A stretch of 64,000 bases of DNA from positions 1,690,001 through 1,754,000 of the forward strand of contig NZ_CP136925.1 of assembly GCF_037126245.1 (NCBI RefSeq), read 5' to 3'. Position 1 is the first letter of the stretch, and every line of letters starts with the position of its first letter. Source of the DNA: Mangrovimonas cancribranchiae. Lineage in GTDB: Bacteria; Bacteroidota; Bacteroidia; Flavobacteriales; Flavobacteriaceae. Positions 46,475 through 54,083 of the stretch are shown piece after piece. The notes under the pieces are model-generated. The model saw only the letters and a program-made list of their open reading frames with translations. It was not told where the DNA came from and searched no databases. The position numbers and the translations under genes are program-made.

Positions 46475-47503
46475 TTGCCTAACCAAAACACATACACGTT
46501 ACCGTTTGTAGTCTTAGCCTTGCTATTGATTTTTTGCTTTTTAGGAAACATTAGTTTAGGCTCGGTATCCATTCCGTTGTCTTCGGTTTTTAAAAGTTTA
46601 TTTACCTCTATTGAGAACGAATCGTGGCAATATATTATTCTTAATTATCGATTACCTAAAGCATTTACAGCAATTTTAGTAGGTTCTGGATTAGGGATTT
46701 CTGGGCTGTTAATGCAAACCTTATTTAGAAACCCACTCGCTGGACCATTTGTTTTAGGTATTAGTTCTGGAGCTAGTTTAGGCGTTGCTATTGCTATACT
46801 TGGCGCCGGTATTTTTGGAGGAAGTTTAGCTACGTTATTACTTTCAAAATGGAGTGTGGTACTTGCTGCAAGTCTAGGAAGTTTTTTAGTATTATTATCC
46901 GTTTTGGCAGTATCTTTAAAAGTTAGAGACACGATGGCCATATTAATCATAGGGTTGATGTTTGGCAGTATTACAGCGGCTGTTGTAAGTGTTCTTGCTT
47001 ATTTTAGTTCTGCCGAACAATTGCAACAATACATTTTTTGGGGCTTTGGTAGTTTAGGGAACCTCTCTTGGAACGAACTGCTTATTTTCTTTTGCATTTA
47101 CCTTTTAGGTTTAGTTATGAGTATTGTTTCCATTAAAGCGCTTAACACACTTTTGTTAGGTGAAAATTATGCTAAAAGTTTAGGGTTAAACATTAACAGA
47201 AGTCGATTTATCATCATTATTGCAACAAGTTTATTAGCAGGTACCATTACGGCTTTTGCTGGTCCAATTGCGTTTATTGGATTGGCTATTCCTCACATTG
47301 TAAGACAAGTTTTTACAACGTCTAACCATAAAGTATTATTACCCGCCGTATTTTTGCTTGGCGCCATTGTTATGCTTATTTGCGATAGTATTGCACAATT
47401 ACCAACAAGCGATTACACCTTGCCAATAAATGCCATTACATCGTTAATTGGTGCGCCAGTTGTGATTTGGCTATTAGTTAGAAAACGAAAAATGATGTTT
47501 TAA
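46475..47503 (+). CDS. btuC: Cobalamin ABC transporter permease
   Basis: FecCD-family permease, 342 residues with about ten membrane helices. Family signatures are LNYRLPKAFTAILVGSGLGISGLLMQTLFRNPLAGPFVLGISSGASLG and FAGPIAFIGLAIPHIVRQ. The start is TTG, immediately after the btuF stop (TAA then TTG), so translation is coupled. No in-frame ATG occurs before about residue 80. Confidence 0.9.
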   Translation: MPNQNTYTLPFVVLALLLIFCFLGNISLGSVSIPLSSVFKSLFTSIENESWQYIILNYRLPKAFTAILVGSGLGISGLLMQTLFRNPLAGPFVLGISSGASLGVAIAILGAGIFGGSLATLLLSKWSVVLAASLGSFLVLLSVLAVSLKVRDTMAILIIGLMFGSITAAVVSVLAYFSSAEQLQQYIFWGFGSLGNLSWNELLIFFCIYLLGLVMSIVSIKALNTLLLGENYAKSLGLNINRSRFIIIIATSLLAGTITAFAGPIAFIGLAIPHIVRQVFTTSNHKVLLPAVFLLGAIVMLICDSIAQLPTSDYTLPINAITSLIGAPVVIWLLVRKRKMMF

Positions 47504-47566
47504 ATGAGAATCTAGAGTCAGGACAAAAGAAGCAAGAGTCAAGACTAATAGAAAATCAATAGATTA
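47504..47566 (+). repeat. Short degenerate GAGTCA word repeats between btuC and btuD
   Basis: The 63-bp gap contains AGAGTCAGGACAAAAGAAGC followed by AAGAGTCAAGACTAATAG: two near-copies of AGAGTCAxGAC. It is non-coding and resembles the word-repeat filler in the rRNA spacer in style, though not in sequence. Confidence 0.45.
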
Positions 47567-48361
47567 ATGACAAAAACAGCACAACATACCATTTTAAAAA
47601 CCAAGAATCTAACTATTGGTTACGCTTCAAAAAAGCAGCAAACTGTAATTGCTTCTGGTATTGATATTAATTTACGTCAAGGTGAATTGGTTGGATTAGT
47701 TGGTGCCAATGGTATTGGAAAATCTACCTTATTACGTACGCTTACCAAAGTACAAGAACCTTTGAGTGGCTCAGTTTTTATTAACAACAAATTACTTTCT
47801 GAAACAACTCATCTAGAGCTTTCTAAACGTTTAAGTGTGGTTTTAACTGAGCAACCAGCCTCTAAAAACCTCACTGTTTTTGAGCTTATCGCCTTAGGCA
47901 GGCAACCTTATACCAATTGGGTTGGTAAGCTCTCAGGAAATGATTCAGCTATTATTGAAAAAGCATTAACACAAACCAATATTAAGTCATTAAAAAATAA
48001 AAAATGTTTTGAATTGAGCGATGGCCAACTTCAAAAAGTTATGATTGCACGCGCCTTGGCTCAAGATACCAGCTTGATTATTCTAGATGAACCCACAACA
48101 CATCTAGATATGTATCACAAAGCCTATATTTTAAAACTACTTAAAACACTAGCTAAAGACACCAACAAAACCATTCTATTTTCTTCACACGAGATTGATT
48201 TAGCCATTCAATTATGTGATAGAATGGTCGTTATGACACCCAATAATGTGGTTTCCGATACGCCTTGCAACCTGATTTCCAAAGGAACATTTAACGACTT
48301 GTTTCCAGAAGATATGATTACTTTTGATAATAAAACAGGAAGTTTTCGGGTAAAGAAATAG
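47567..48361 (+). CDS. btuD: Cobalamin ABC transporter ATP-binding protein
   Basis: 264 residues. Walker A is GANGIGKST (near 44-52), the signature motif is reduced to ELSDGQLQKVMIARAL, Walker B is LIILDEPTTHLD, and the switch His is in FSSHE. It belongs to the FepC/BtuD type. It completes the transporter with the two preceding genes. Confidence 0.9.
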   Translation: MTKTAQHTILKTKNLTIGYASKKQQTVIASGIDINLRQGELVGLVGANGIGKSTLLRTLTKVQEPLSGSVFINNKLLSETTHLELSKRLSVVLTEQPASKNLTVFELIALGRQPYTNWVGKLSGNDSAIIEKALTQTNIKSLKNKKCFELSDGQLQKVMIARALAQDTSLIILDEPTTHLDMYHKAYILKLLKTLAKDTNKTILFSSHEIDLAIQLCDRMVVMTPNNVVSDTPCNLISKGTFNDLFPEDMITFDNKTGSFRVKK

Positions 48362-48448
48362 CGTTTGGTTAGCAATAACAATGTTCTATAGGTCAATCAT
48401 AAAATCTTTCAAATTCAATTTCGTCTTCGTTCTTCAAACTAAATAAAT

Positions 48449-48456
48449 TATCTTTG
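48449..48456 (+). promoter_or_regulatory. rmuC promoter -7 box
   Basis: TATCTTTG, 43 bp before the rmuC ATG, in an otherwise gene-free 138-bp gap. The -33 element is weak. Confidence 0.5.
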
Positions 48457-48499
48457 ATAAAATTCGACTAAAAAAATTCCTTTACTACGATAAATACTT

Positions 48500-49825
48500 A
48501 TGAACGATAGCTTAATTCTTATCCTTGCCATTATTTTTTCAGCTGCAATTGGCGGTTACATTGGCCTAACTATTGCCAAACTTAAAAGCAAAAGTGACAA
48601 AAGCACACTCGAAGAGCGCCAAAATCAGTTAAATAACACGATTAGTGAATTAAAGGAAACTCTAAGTAAAATTGAGACCGATCGGGAAGCCATCCGTAAG
48701 GAAAAAGAGTTTTTAAATGCCGAATTAACACGTCGTAATGCCGATTTTGAAAACCTGCAACTGCAAAACAAAAAACGTGATAAAGAACTGGAAGAACGCC
48801 AAGAACAGTTAAGAAATGAGTTTAAAATTTTGGCCAATACTATTCTTGAGGAAAAATCAAGCAAATTCACCGAGCAGAACAAAGAAAACATCAAACAAAT
48901 CTTAAATCCGTTACAGGAAAAAATTAAAACCTTTGAGGACAAAGTTGAAAAATCTCAGAAGGAAAGCATTAGTATGCATTCGGCTTTAAAAGAGCAACTT
49001 TTAGGACTGAAAGACCTTAACCAAAAAATGACTCAAGAAGCCAACAACCTTACCAAAGCGTTAAAAGGCGATAGCAAAATGCAAGGGAATTGGGGCGAAT
49101 TGGTCTTGGAACGTGTTTTGGAAAAATCTGGTTTGGAAAAAGACCGCGAGTATGTGGTACAGCAAAACTTTAACCGCGAAGATGGATCGCGCGTTATGCC
49201 AGATGTGGTGTTACATTTACCCGATGGCAAACGTATGATTATTGACAGTAAAGTATCCTTAACCGATTACGAGCGCTTTGCCAATGCCGAAGACGACGAC
49301 AAACCTTTACATTTAAAAGCACACGTAAATTCCATAAAAAAGCACGTCGATCAACTTTCGGCTAAAAAATATGAAGATTTATACGATATGGAATCGCCAG
49401 ATTTTGTGTTGATGTTTATTCCCATAGAACCCGCTTTTGCCATTGCTTTAAACGAAGACAACACGCTTTACAACAAGGCTTTTGAAAAAAATATTGTTAT
49501 CGTTACACCATCTACGCTTTTAGCAACCTTACGAACTGTTGACACGATGTGGAACAACGAAAAACAACAACGTAATGCTCTTGAAATTGCTAAACAAGCC
49601 GGTGCACTTTACGATAAATTTGAAGGTTTAGTAACCGACCTAACAGGTGTTGGTAAAAAAATAGACGCAGCCAAAAGCGATTATTCCGCAGCAATGAATA
49701 AATTAGTAGAAGGTCGTGGTAACCTTATTGGTCGTGTTGAAAAACTGAAAAAAATGGGCGCCAAAGCTAAAAAATCGTTACCAGAACCTATTTTAAAACG
49801 TGCTATTAACGACGAAGACGAATAA
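48500..49825 (+). CDS. rmuC: DNA recombination protein RmuC
   Basis: 441 residues: one N-terminal membrane anchor (about 3-25), a long coiled coil (about 30-180), and a nuclease-like domain (MQGNWGELVLERVLEKSGL, MPDVVLHLPDGKRMIIDSKVSL, FVLMFIPIEPAFAIAL). RmuC limits DNA inversions at short repeats in E. coli and is also found in anti-phage contexts elsewhere. It begins a run with a small membrane protein and a thioesterase. Confidence 0.93.
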   Translation: MNDSLILILAIIFSAAIGGYIGLTIAKLKSKSDKSTLEERQNQLNNTISELKETLSKIETDREAIRKEKEFLNAELTRRNADFENLQLQNKKRDKELEERQEQLRNEFKILANTILEEKSSKFTEQNKENIKQILNPLQEKIKTFEDKVEKSQKESISMHSALKEQLLGLKDLNQKMTQEANNLTKALKGDSKMQGNWGELVLERVLEKSGLEKDREYVVQQNFNREDGSRVMPDVVLHLPDGKRMIIDSKVSLTDYERFANAEDDDKPLHLKAHVNSIKKHVDQLSAKKYEDLYDMESPDFVLMFIPIEPAFAIALNEDNTLYNKAFEKNIVIVTPSTLLATLRTVDTMWNNEKQQRNALEIAKQAGALYDKFEGLVTDLTGVGKKIDAAKSDYSAAMNKLVEGRGNLIGRVEKLKKMGAKAKKSLPEPILKRAINDEDE

Positions 49826-49834
49826 CTTTATACT

Positions 49835-50203
49835 ATGAAATATCTCATCCGCTTTTTAATTATTGTAGTTGTGGCCTTTTTGGGCTATCTATCCTTTTTA
49901 TACTTTGCATCATATAGCGAAGGTGTTCGCGCGGGACGCTTAGTAAAATTTAGTCACAAAGGGGTTATTATAAAAACTTGGGAAGGCGAAATAAGCCAAG
50001 GTGTTTCCGACGCCCAAGTGTTTACATTCTCTGTTGAAGACAAAGAAAAACAAGTTATTGAAGACCTTACTAACCTACAAGGTAAACTTGTAAAATTGCA
50101 TTATTTTGAACGTTTTGGTAAACTATTTTGGCTAGGAGACACCAAATATTTTATTACTAAAGTAGAAGAAGAAAAAAATGCCAATAACTTTCTAGGACCA
50201 TGA
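49835..50203 (+). CDS. Small membrane-anchored protein downstream of RmuC
   Basis: 122 residues with one N-terminal hydrophobic helix (about 5-25) and a beta-rich domain (GRLVKFSHKGVIIKTWEGEISQG ... LVKLHYFERFGKLFWLGDTKYFITKV). Relatives are often labelled 6-phosphogluconate dehydrogenase, but there is no Rossmann fold or catalytic motif and the protein is far too short, so that name is not supported. It lies 9 bp after rmuC and overlaps the thioesterase gene by 4 bp. Confidence 0.72.
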   Translation: MKYLIRFLIIVVVAFLGYLSFLYFASYSEGVRAGRLVKFSHKGVIIKTWEGEISQGVSDAQVFTFSVEDKEKQVIEDLTNLQGKLVKLHYFERFGKLFWLGDTKYFITKVEEEKNANNFLGP

Positions 50204-50754
50204 CACACGATTTTAAAACTGTAGACTCTTCTAGAGTTTCTATCTCACAACTTATGCAACCCTCGCATTCCAACTTTGGTGGTAAAATACACGGCGGTTA
50301 CATTTTAAGTTTAATGGATCAAATTGCCTTTGCTTGTGCCTCCAAACACTCGGAAACCTATTGTGTTACAGCATCTGTAGATACGGTAGACTTTTTAAAC
50401 CCAATAGAAATAGGTGAATTGGTCACAATGAAAGCCTCTGTAAATTATGTCGGGCGCACCTCGATGGTGGTTGGTATTCGTGTGGAAGCCGAAAATATTC
50501 AAACGGGAGCAATCAAACATTGTAATTCTTCATATTTCACCATGGTTGCCAAAGACGATTATGGTAACTCTGTTACCGTTCCTGGATTGATTTTAAATGA
50601 TAAAACTGAAGTAAAACGGTTTTTAAAAGCCATTAAAAGGAAGTCTACCAAAATCAACAGACAAAAAGAGTTTAATAGCAATGCTTTCTCTTTAAATAAC
50701 TACATAGAAGATTTAAAAGACTTCAACATTAAAATAGATTTACCTGAAAATTAG
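50200..50754 (+). CDS. Acyl-CoA thioesterase, hotdog fold
   Basis: 184 residues of the YciA/acyl-CoA hydrolase family. The hotdog motif is GGKIHGGYILSLMDQIAFACASKHS, followed by TASVDTVDFLNPIEIGELVTMKASVNYVGRTSMVVGIRVEAEN. It hydrolyses acyl-CoAs in the cytoplasm; chain preference is unknown. It starts within the stop region of the preceding gene (ATGA overlap). Confidence 0.9.
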   Translation: MTHDFKTVDSSRVSISQLMQPSHSNFGGKIHGGYILSLMDQIAFACASKHSETYCVTASVDTVDFLNPIEIGELVTMKASVNYVGRTSMVVGIRVEAENIQTGAIKHCNSSYFTMVAKDDYGNSVTVPGLILNDKTEVKRFLKAIKRKSTKINRQKEFNSNAFSLNNYIEDLKDFNIKIDLPEN

Positions 50755-50764
50755 CTTTAATAAA

Positions 50765-50838
50765 ATTCCATAAATAAGGAATATATTTTATTATTCCATA
50801 AAAAAGGAATATATTTATATATTCTATAAAAAAGGAAT
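50765..50838. repeat. Three palindromes at a 28-bp period before the SatD-like gene
   Basis: ATTCC-ATAAATAA-GGAAT (50765-50782), ATTCC-ATAAAAAA-GGAAT (50793-50810) and ATTCT-ATAAAAAA-GGAAT (50821-50838): three 18-bp inverted repeats spaced exactly 28 bp start to start. Conservation extends to the following ATAT/AATA bases. The third copy ends 4 bp before the ATG, and its AAGGA would serve as ribosome binding site. This looks like an array of operators for a dimeric regulator, or a set of RNA hairpins that hide the ribosome binding site. No consensus promoter is evident within 90 bp. Confidence 0.8.
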
Positions 50839-50842
50839 AACT

Positions 50843-51460
50843 ATGACAAGTGTAATAACAGGTGATATTATCAACTCTACCAAGTATAAAGACCCTAATA
50901 TCTGGTTAAGGCCTTTAAAGGAAGCTTTAAACATGATAGAAAACAAGTTTAACCGTTGGGAAATATATCGTGGAGATAGCTTTCAAATTGAAGTAAAAGA
51001 TTACTTTAATGCGTTCGAATATTCAGTATATATAAAAGCGTGTATAAAAACGGTAAAACACTTAGATGTAAGGTTGGCCATAGGAATTGGTGAAAAAACG
51101 CATAATGGTGAAAAAGTAACCGAATCTAACGGAGAAGCCTTTAGGTTTTCTGGAACAACTTTAGAAAATTTGAAAAAAGAAAAGCAAAATCTCATGATTA
51201 TGACTCCAAATGATGAATTAAATACGGAGTTAAATCTGTATTTCAAGTTAGCCTCAATTGCTATGGACAATTGGACAACAAATTCAGCAGAAGTTGTAAA
51301 ACTGTATTTGGAAAATCAAAACAAAACTCAACAGGAGATTGCAAAATTAATAGGTATAAATCAAGAAGCTGTTAGCAAAAGGATGAAACGTGCTTATCTT
51401 GAAGAAATTTTAGATTTAGAAATTATGTACAGACAAAAAATAAGTATTTTAGAAGTATGA
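50843..51460 (+). CDS. SatD-like protein with C-terminal helix-turn-helix
   Basis: 205 residues. The N-terminal part (1-140) starts MTSVITGDIINSTKY, a SatD-family hallmark, and includes IYRGDSFQIEV (41-51), RLAIGIGEK (78-85) and ESNGEAFRFSG (94-104). The C-terminal part (161-186, TQQEIAKLIGINQEAVSKRM) is a helix-turn-helix like sigma region 4. By eye the N-terminal part follows class III nucleotidyl cyclases, with Asp8 and Asp45 where the metal ligands would be; this is an inference. It has an AAGGA ribosome site inside the third palindrome and overlaps the next gene by 4 bp. Confidence 0.75.
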   Translation: MTSVITGDIINSTKYKDPNIWLRPLKEALNMIENKFNRWEIYRGDSFQIEVKDYFNAFEYSVYIKACIKTVKHLDVRLAIGIGEKTHNGEKVTESNGEAFRFSGTTLENLKKEKQNLMIMTPNDELNTELNLYFKLASIAMDNWTTNSAEVVKLYLENQNKTQQEIAKLIGINQEAVSKRMKRAYLEEILDLEIMYRQKISILEV

Positions 51461-52164
51461 TACTCTTAACCAAACTTATTTTAGTTCACTTAATAGGCGA
51501 TTTTTTACTTCAACCTAAAAAATGGGTAAAGGAAAAAGAAAAAAGAAAGTTAAAATCACCTAAGCTTTATATTCATGTAGGTATTCATACTATTTTAGCT
51601 TTTTTAATTGTTTGGGATATAACCTATTGGAAATTAATTGTAACCATAAGCATCTTACATTTAATTATAGATGGTATAAAGCTTACTTTTCAAAAGAAAA
51701 ATACTAAACGCCAGTGGTTTTTTATAGATCAACTATTACACCTAACCACCATTTTTGTTGCTTTTATTCTTTTTACTAAAAGTAGTTTTAGCCTCTCCAT
51801 ATTTAACACAAATACAGGGCTACTTCTACTAACATCTTTAGTTTTTTTAACGAAGCCAACCTCCATTATTATGCAAAGTATTTTTAGTAAATGGAATATT
51901 AATAAACTAACTAAAGGTAATGAATCTCTTAAACACGCTGGTAGTTACATTGGTATTTTAGAGCGCATTTTAGTATTTATCTTTATTATTACTAACCATT
52001 GGGAAGCTGTTGGTTTTTTAATAACTGCTAAATCTGTTTTTAGGTTTGGTGATTTACAAGAAAGCAAACAAAGAAAACTTACCGAATATGTTTTAATAGG
52101 AACCTTAATAAGTTTTGGAATTGCTATTCTAACAGGCTTACTCTTTAATTATCTTATCAATTAA
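51457..52164 (+). CDS. DUF3307 membrane protein
   Basis: 235 residues, with about six hydrophobic segments. The N-terminus LVHLIGDFLLQPKKWVKEK and the HVGIHTILAFLIVW / ILHLIIDGIKL motifs match DUF3307. Several conserved His and Asp (HLIGD, HVGIH, HLIIDG) lie at helix ends, as in metal-dependent membrane enzymes, but activity is unknown. It is translationally coupled to the SatD-like gene (ATGA overlap), which points to a shared function. Confidence 0.82.
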   Translation: MILLTKLILVHLIGDFLLQPKKWVKEKEKRKLKSPKLYIHVGIHTILAFLIVWDITYWKLIVTISILHLIIDGIKLTFQKKNTKRQWFFIDQLLHLTTIFVAFILFTKSSFSLSIFNTNTGLLLLTSLVFLTKPTSIIMQSIFSKWNINKLTKGNESLKHAGSYIGILERILVFIFIITNHWEAVGFLITAKSVFRFGDLQESKQRKLTEYVLIGTLISFGIAILTGLLFNYLIN

Positions 52165-52171
52165 ATGTAGC

Positions 52172-54067
52172 ATGAAAACACTTGTATTAAAGCTATGTTT
52201 ACTTTTTATTTTTTGCGTCTTTTTTGGGGTGACCTCCTTTGCACAAAAAAAGCAACCAAAAGACTCTATAATAACTCAAGACAGCATAAAGGTTAAAGAG
52301 GATAAACTTCAAAATTTTGTTGAAAAAAACAAAAATAATAACAAGTTCAATAAATTCCTTTACAAATACTTAGTAAAAAATCCACGTTCACAAGAAGGAG
52401 AAGAAACCACTAAACAGTTTCAAGAAAGACACCGTTCCTTAAAAAAAATGGAAGGTAAAATTATTAGAAACATTCATATTATAAGTCAAGATCCTTTTGG
52501 GTATTCGGTTTTAGACACCATGCAAAAACCTGATAAATGGGTTGAAAGGGCAGGAAACGATTTACATATTAGAACGAAAGAGTTTATTTTAAAAAACTAC
52601 TTGCTTCAAGAAGAAGGAGAAGCTTTAGACTCACTAAAAATAGAAGAATCTGAACGTTTAATAAGAAGTCAGCGTTTTATAAGACGTGTAAGAATAGAAG
52701 CTAAAACCATAACATCATCTTCAGATAGCATTGACCTATATGTATATAGCTTAGATGCTTGGACTATAGTTCCGGGGTTTTCTTACTCTAACAAAAAAGC
52801 CAATTTCAAACTAAGGGACAAAAACTTTCTTGGTTTAGGACATGATTTTTCAAATACATATAGAGAAAATTTTGAAACTAAGGCCAATTCTTTTAAAACC
52901 AATTATCGGGTTCCAAATATTGAAAACACATATATAAGTCTTGATGTAGATTATGACGTTAATGAAGCTAACCAATACACAAAAAGCATTTCTTTAAACA
53001 GAAACTTTTTCTCACCCTTAACACGTTGGGCTGGAGGTATTCGGTTAAATCAAAGAACATTTTCCGATAGTATTCCAAATACTTTAGAAATTCCTACACA
53101 ACACTTTAAAACAAGTTTACAAGATTATTGGGCAGCCATATCTTTAAATCTTTTTAAAAACACCACTTTTTTTGGCTCTAGAACAAGTAAATTTATATTA
53201 TCGGCTAGATATTTTAACCAGCAATATTTAAATAGTCCAGGCCCAGAACTAGATCCGTATAATTTTTATTCAGATCAAAAATTCTTACTCTTTGGGGTTG
53301 GTGTTGCACAACGCTATTATGTACAAGATAGATTTATAAAAAATTATAATATAGTAGAAGATATTCCTATAGGAACTACGCTTGGTATCACCTCTGGTAT
53401 TCAAAATAAAAATGGCTCTAACCGCTTTTATATAGCAGGTCGAGCGGCCATAGGAAATTATTTCCGTTTGGGTTATTTAGGTACAGAATTACAATACGGC
53501 ACATTTTACTCGCATGGAAAAAGTGAACAATCACTGCTCTCTATAAAAACCAATTATTTTACTAAACTCTTTAGTTATAGAAATTGGAAGTTTAGAAATT
53601 TTATTTGGTCAGATTTTATATTTGGAGAAAATAGAATCGATTTTTATGGCGACCAGGTGACGCTTCGTGAAGAAGATACCCCTGGAATTTCTGGCTTTAA
53701 TAGTATTGAGCCTTTAGGCACAAAAAAATGGGTTACCAACTTCGAACTACAGTCCTACTCGCCCTACTCGTTACTTGGGTTTAGGATTTCTCCCTTTATA
53801 AACTCTTCAATTGCGTTAATTGGTAAAGAAAATGAAAACCTATTTAAAAGTAAATTATTTACAAAAATTGGGTTTGGGATTATGTTTACTAATGATTACT
53901 TGGTTTTTGACAATTTCCAAATCTCCGTAGCGTGGTACAATAGTATCCCGTACGAAGGAAATAACCTTTTTAAATTTAATGCCGTAGATAATCAAGACTT
54001 TCAATATATAGACTATGAGTTTGGTAAGCCCAAACTCATAGAATATAACTCTAGAACAATTAATTAA
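52172..54067 (+). CDS. BamA/TamA-like outer-membrane protein
   Basis: 631 residues with signal peptide (ending GVTSFAQ). A Lys/Asn-rich linker is followed by one POTRA-like domain (about 95-195, MEGKIIRNIHIISQDPFG ... LLQEEGEALDSLKIEESERLIRSQRFIRRVRIEA). A beta barrel then starts at GFSYSNKKANFKLRDKNFLGLGHDF, the motif that precedes the barrel in BamA-type proteins. It lacks the five-POTRA array of true BamA. It lies 7 bp after the DUF3307 gene and may be co-transcribed. Function not assigned. Confidence 0.75.
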   Translation: MKTLVLKLCLLFIFCVFFGVTSFAQKKQPKDSIITQDSIKVKEDKLQNFVEKNKNNNKFNKFLYKYLVKNPRSQEGEETTKQFQERHRSLKKMEGKIIRNIHIISQDPFGYSVLDTMQKPDKWVERAGNDLHIRTKEFILKNYLLQEEGEALDSLKIEESERLIRSQRFIRRVRIEAKTITSSSDSIDLYVYSLDAWTIVPGFSYSNKKANFKLRDKNFLGLGHDFSNTYRENFETKANSFKTNYRVPNIENTYISLDVDYDVNEANQYTKSISLNRNFFSPLTRWAGGIRLNQRTFSDSIPNTLEIPTQHFKTSLQDYWAAISLNLFKNTTFFGSRTSKFILSARYFNQQYLNSPGPELDPYNFYSDQKFLLFGVGVAQRYYVQDRFIKNYNIVEDIPIGTTLGITSGIQNKNGSNRFYIAGRAAIGNYFRLGYLGTELQYGTFYSHGKSEQSLLSIKTNYFTKLFSYRNWKFRNFIWSDFIFGENRIDFYGDQVTLREEDTPGISGFNSIEPLGTKKWVTNFELQSYSPYSLLGFRISPFINSSIALIGKENENLFKSKLFTKIGFGIMFTNDYLVFDNFQISVAWYNSIPYEGNNLFKFNAVDNQDFQYIDYEFGKPKLIEYNSRTIN

Positions 54068-54083
54068 CCCTTGACTAGATTAT

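Noticed and set aside
48625-48942. 105-codon minus-strand frame within rmuC
   Set aside because: Ser/Cys-rich antisense product of the coiled-coil coding region, a known artefact of Glu/Lys-rich genes.
49835-50203. 6-phosphogluconate dehydrogenase
   Set aside because: A name I associate with this family in databases; the 122-residue membrane-anchored protein has no NADP-binding fold or catalytic motif.
50765-50838. CRISPR array
   Set aside because: The repeats are only 18 bp with 10-bp AT-rich gaps, just three copies, and there are no cas genes.
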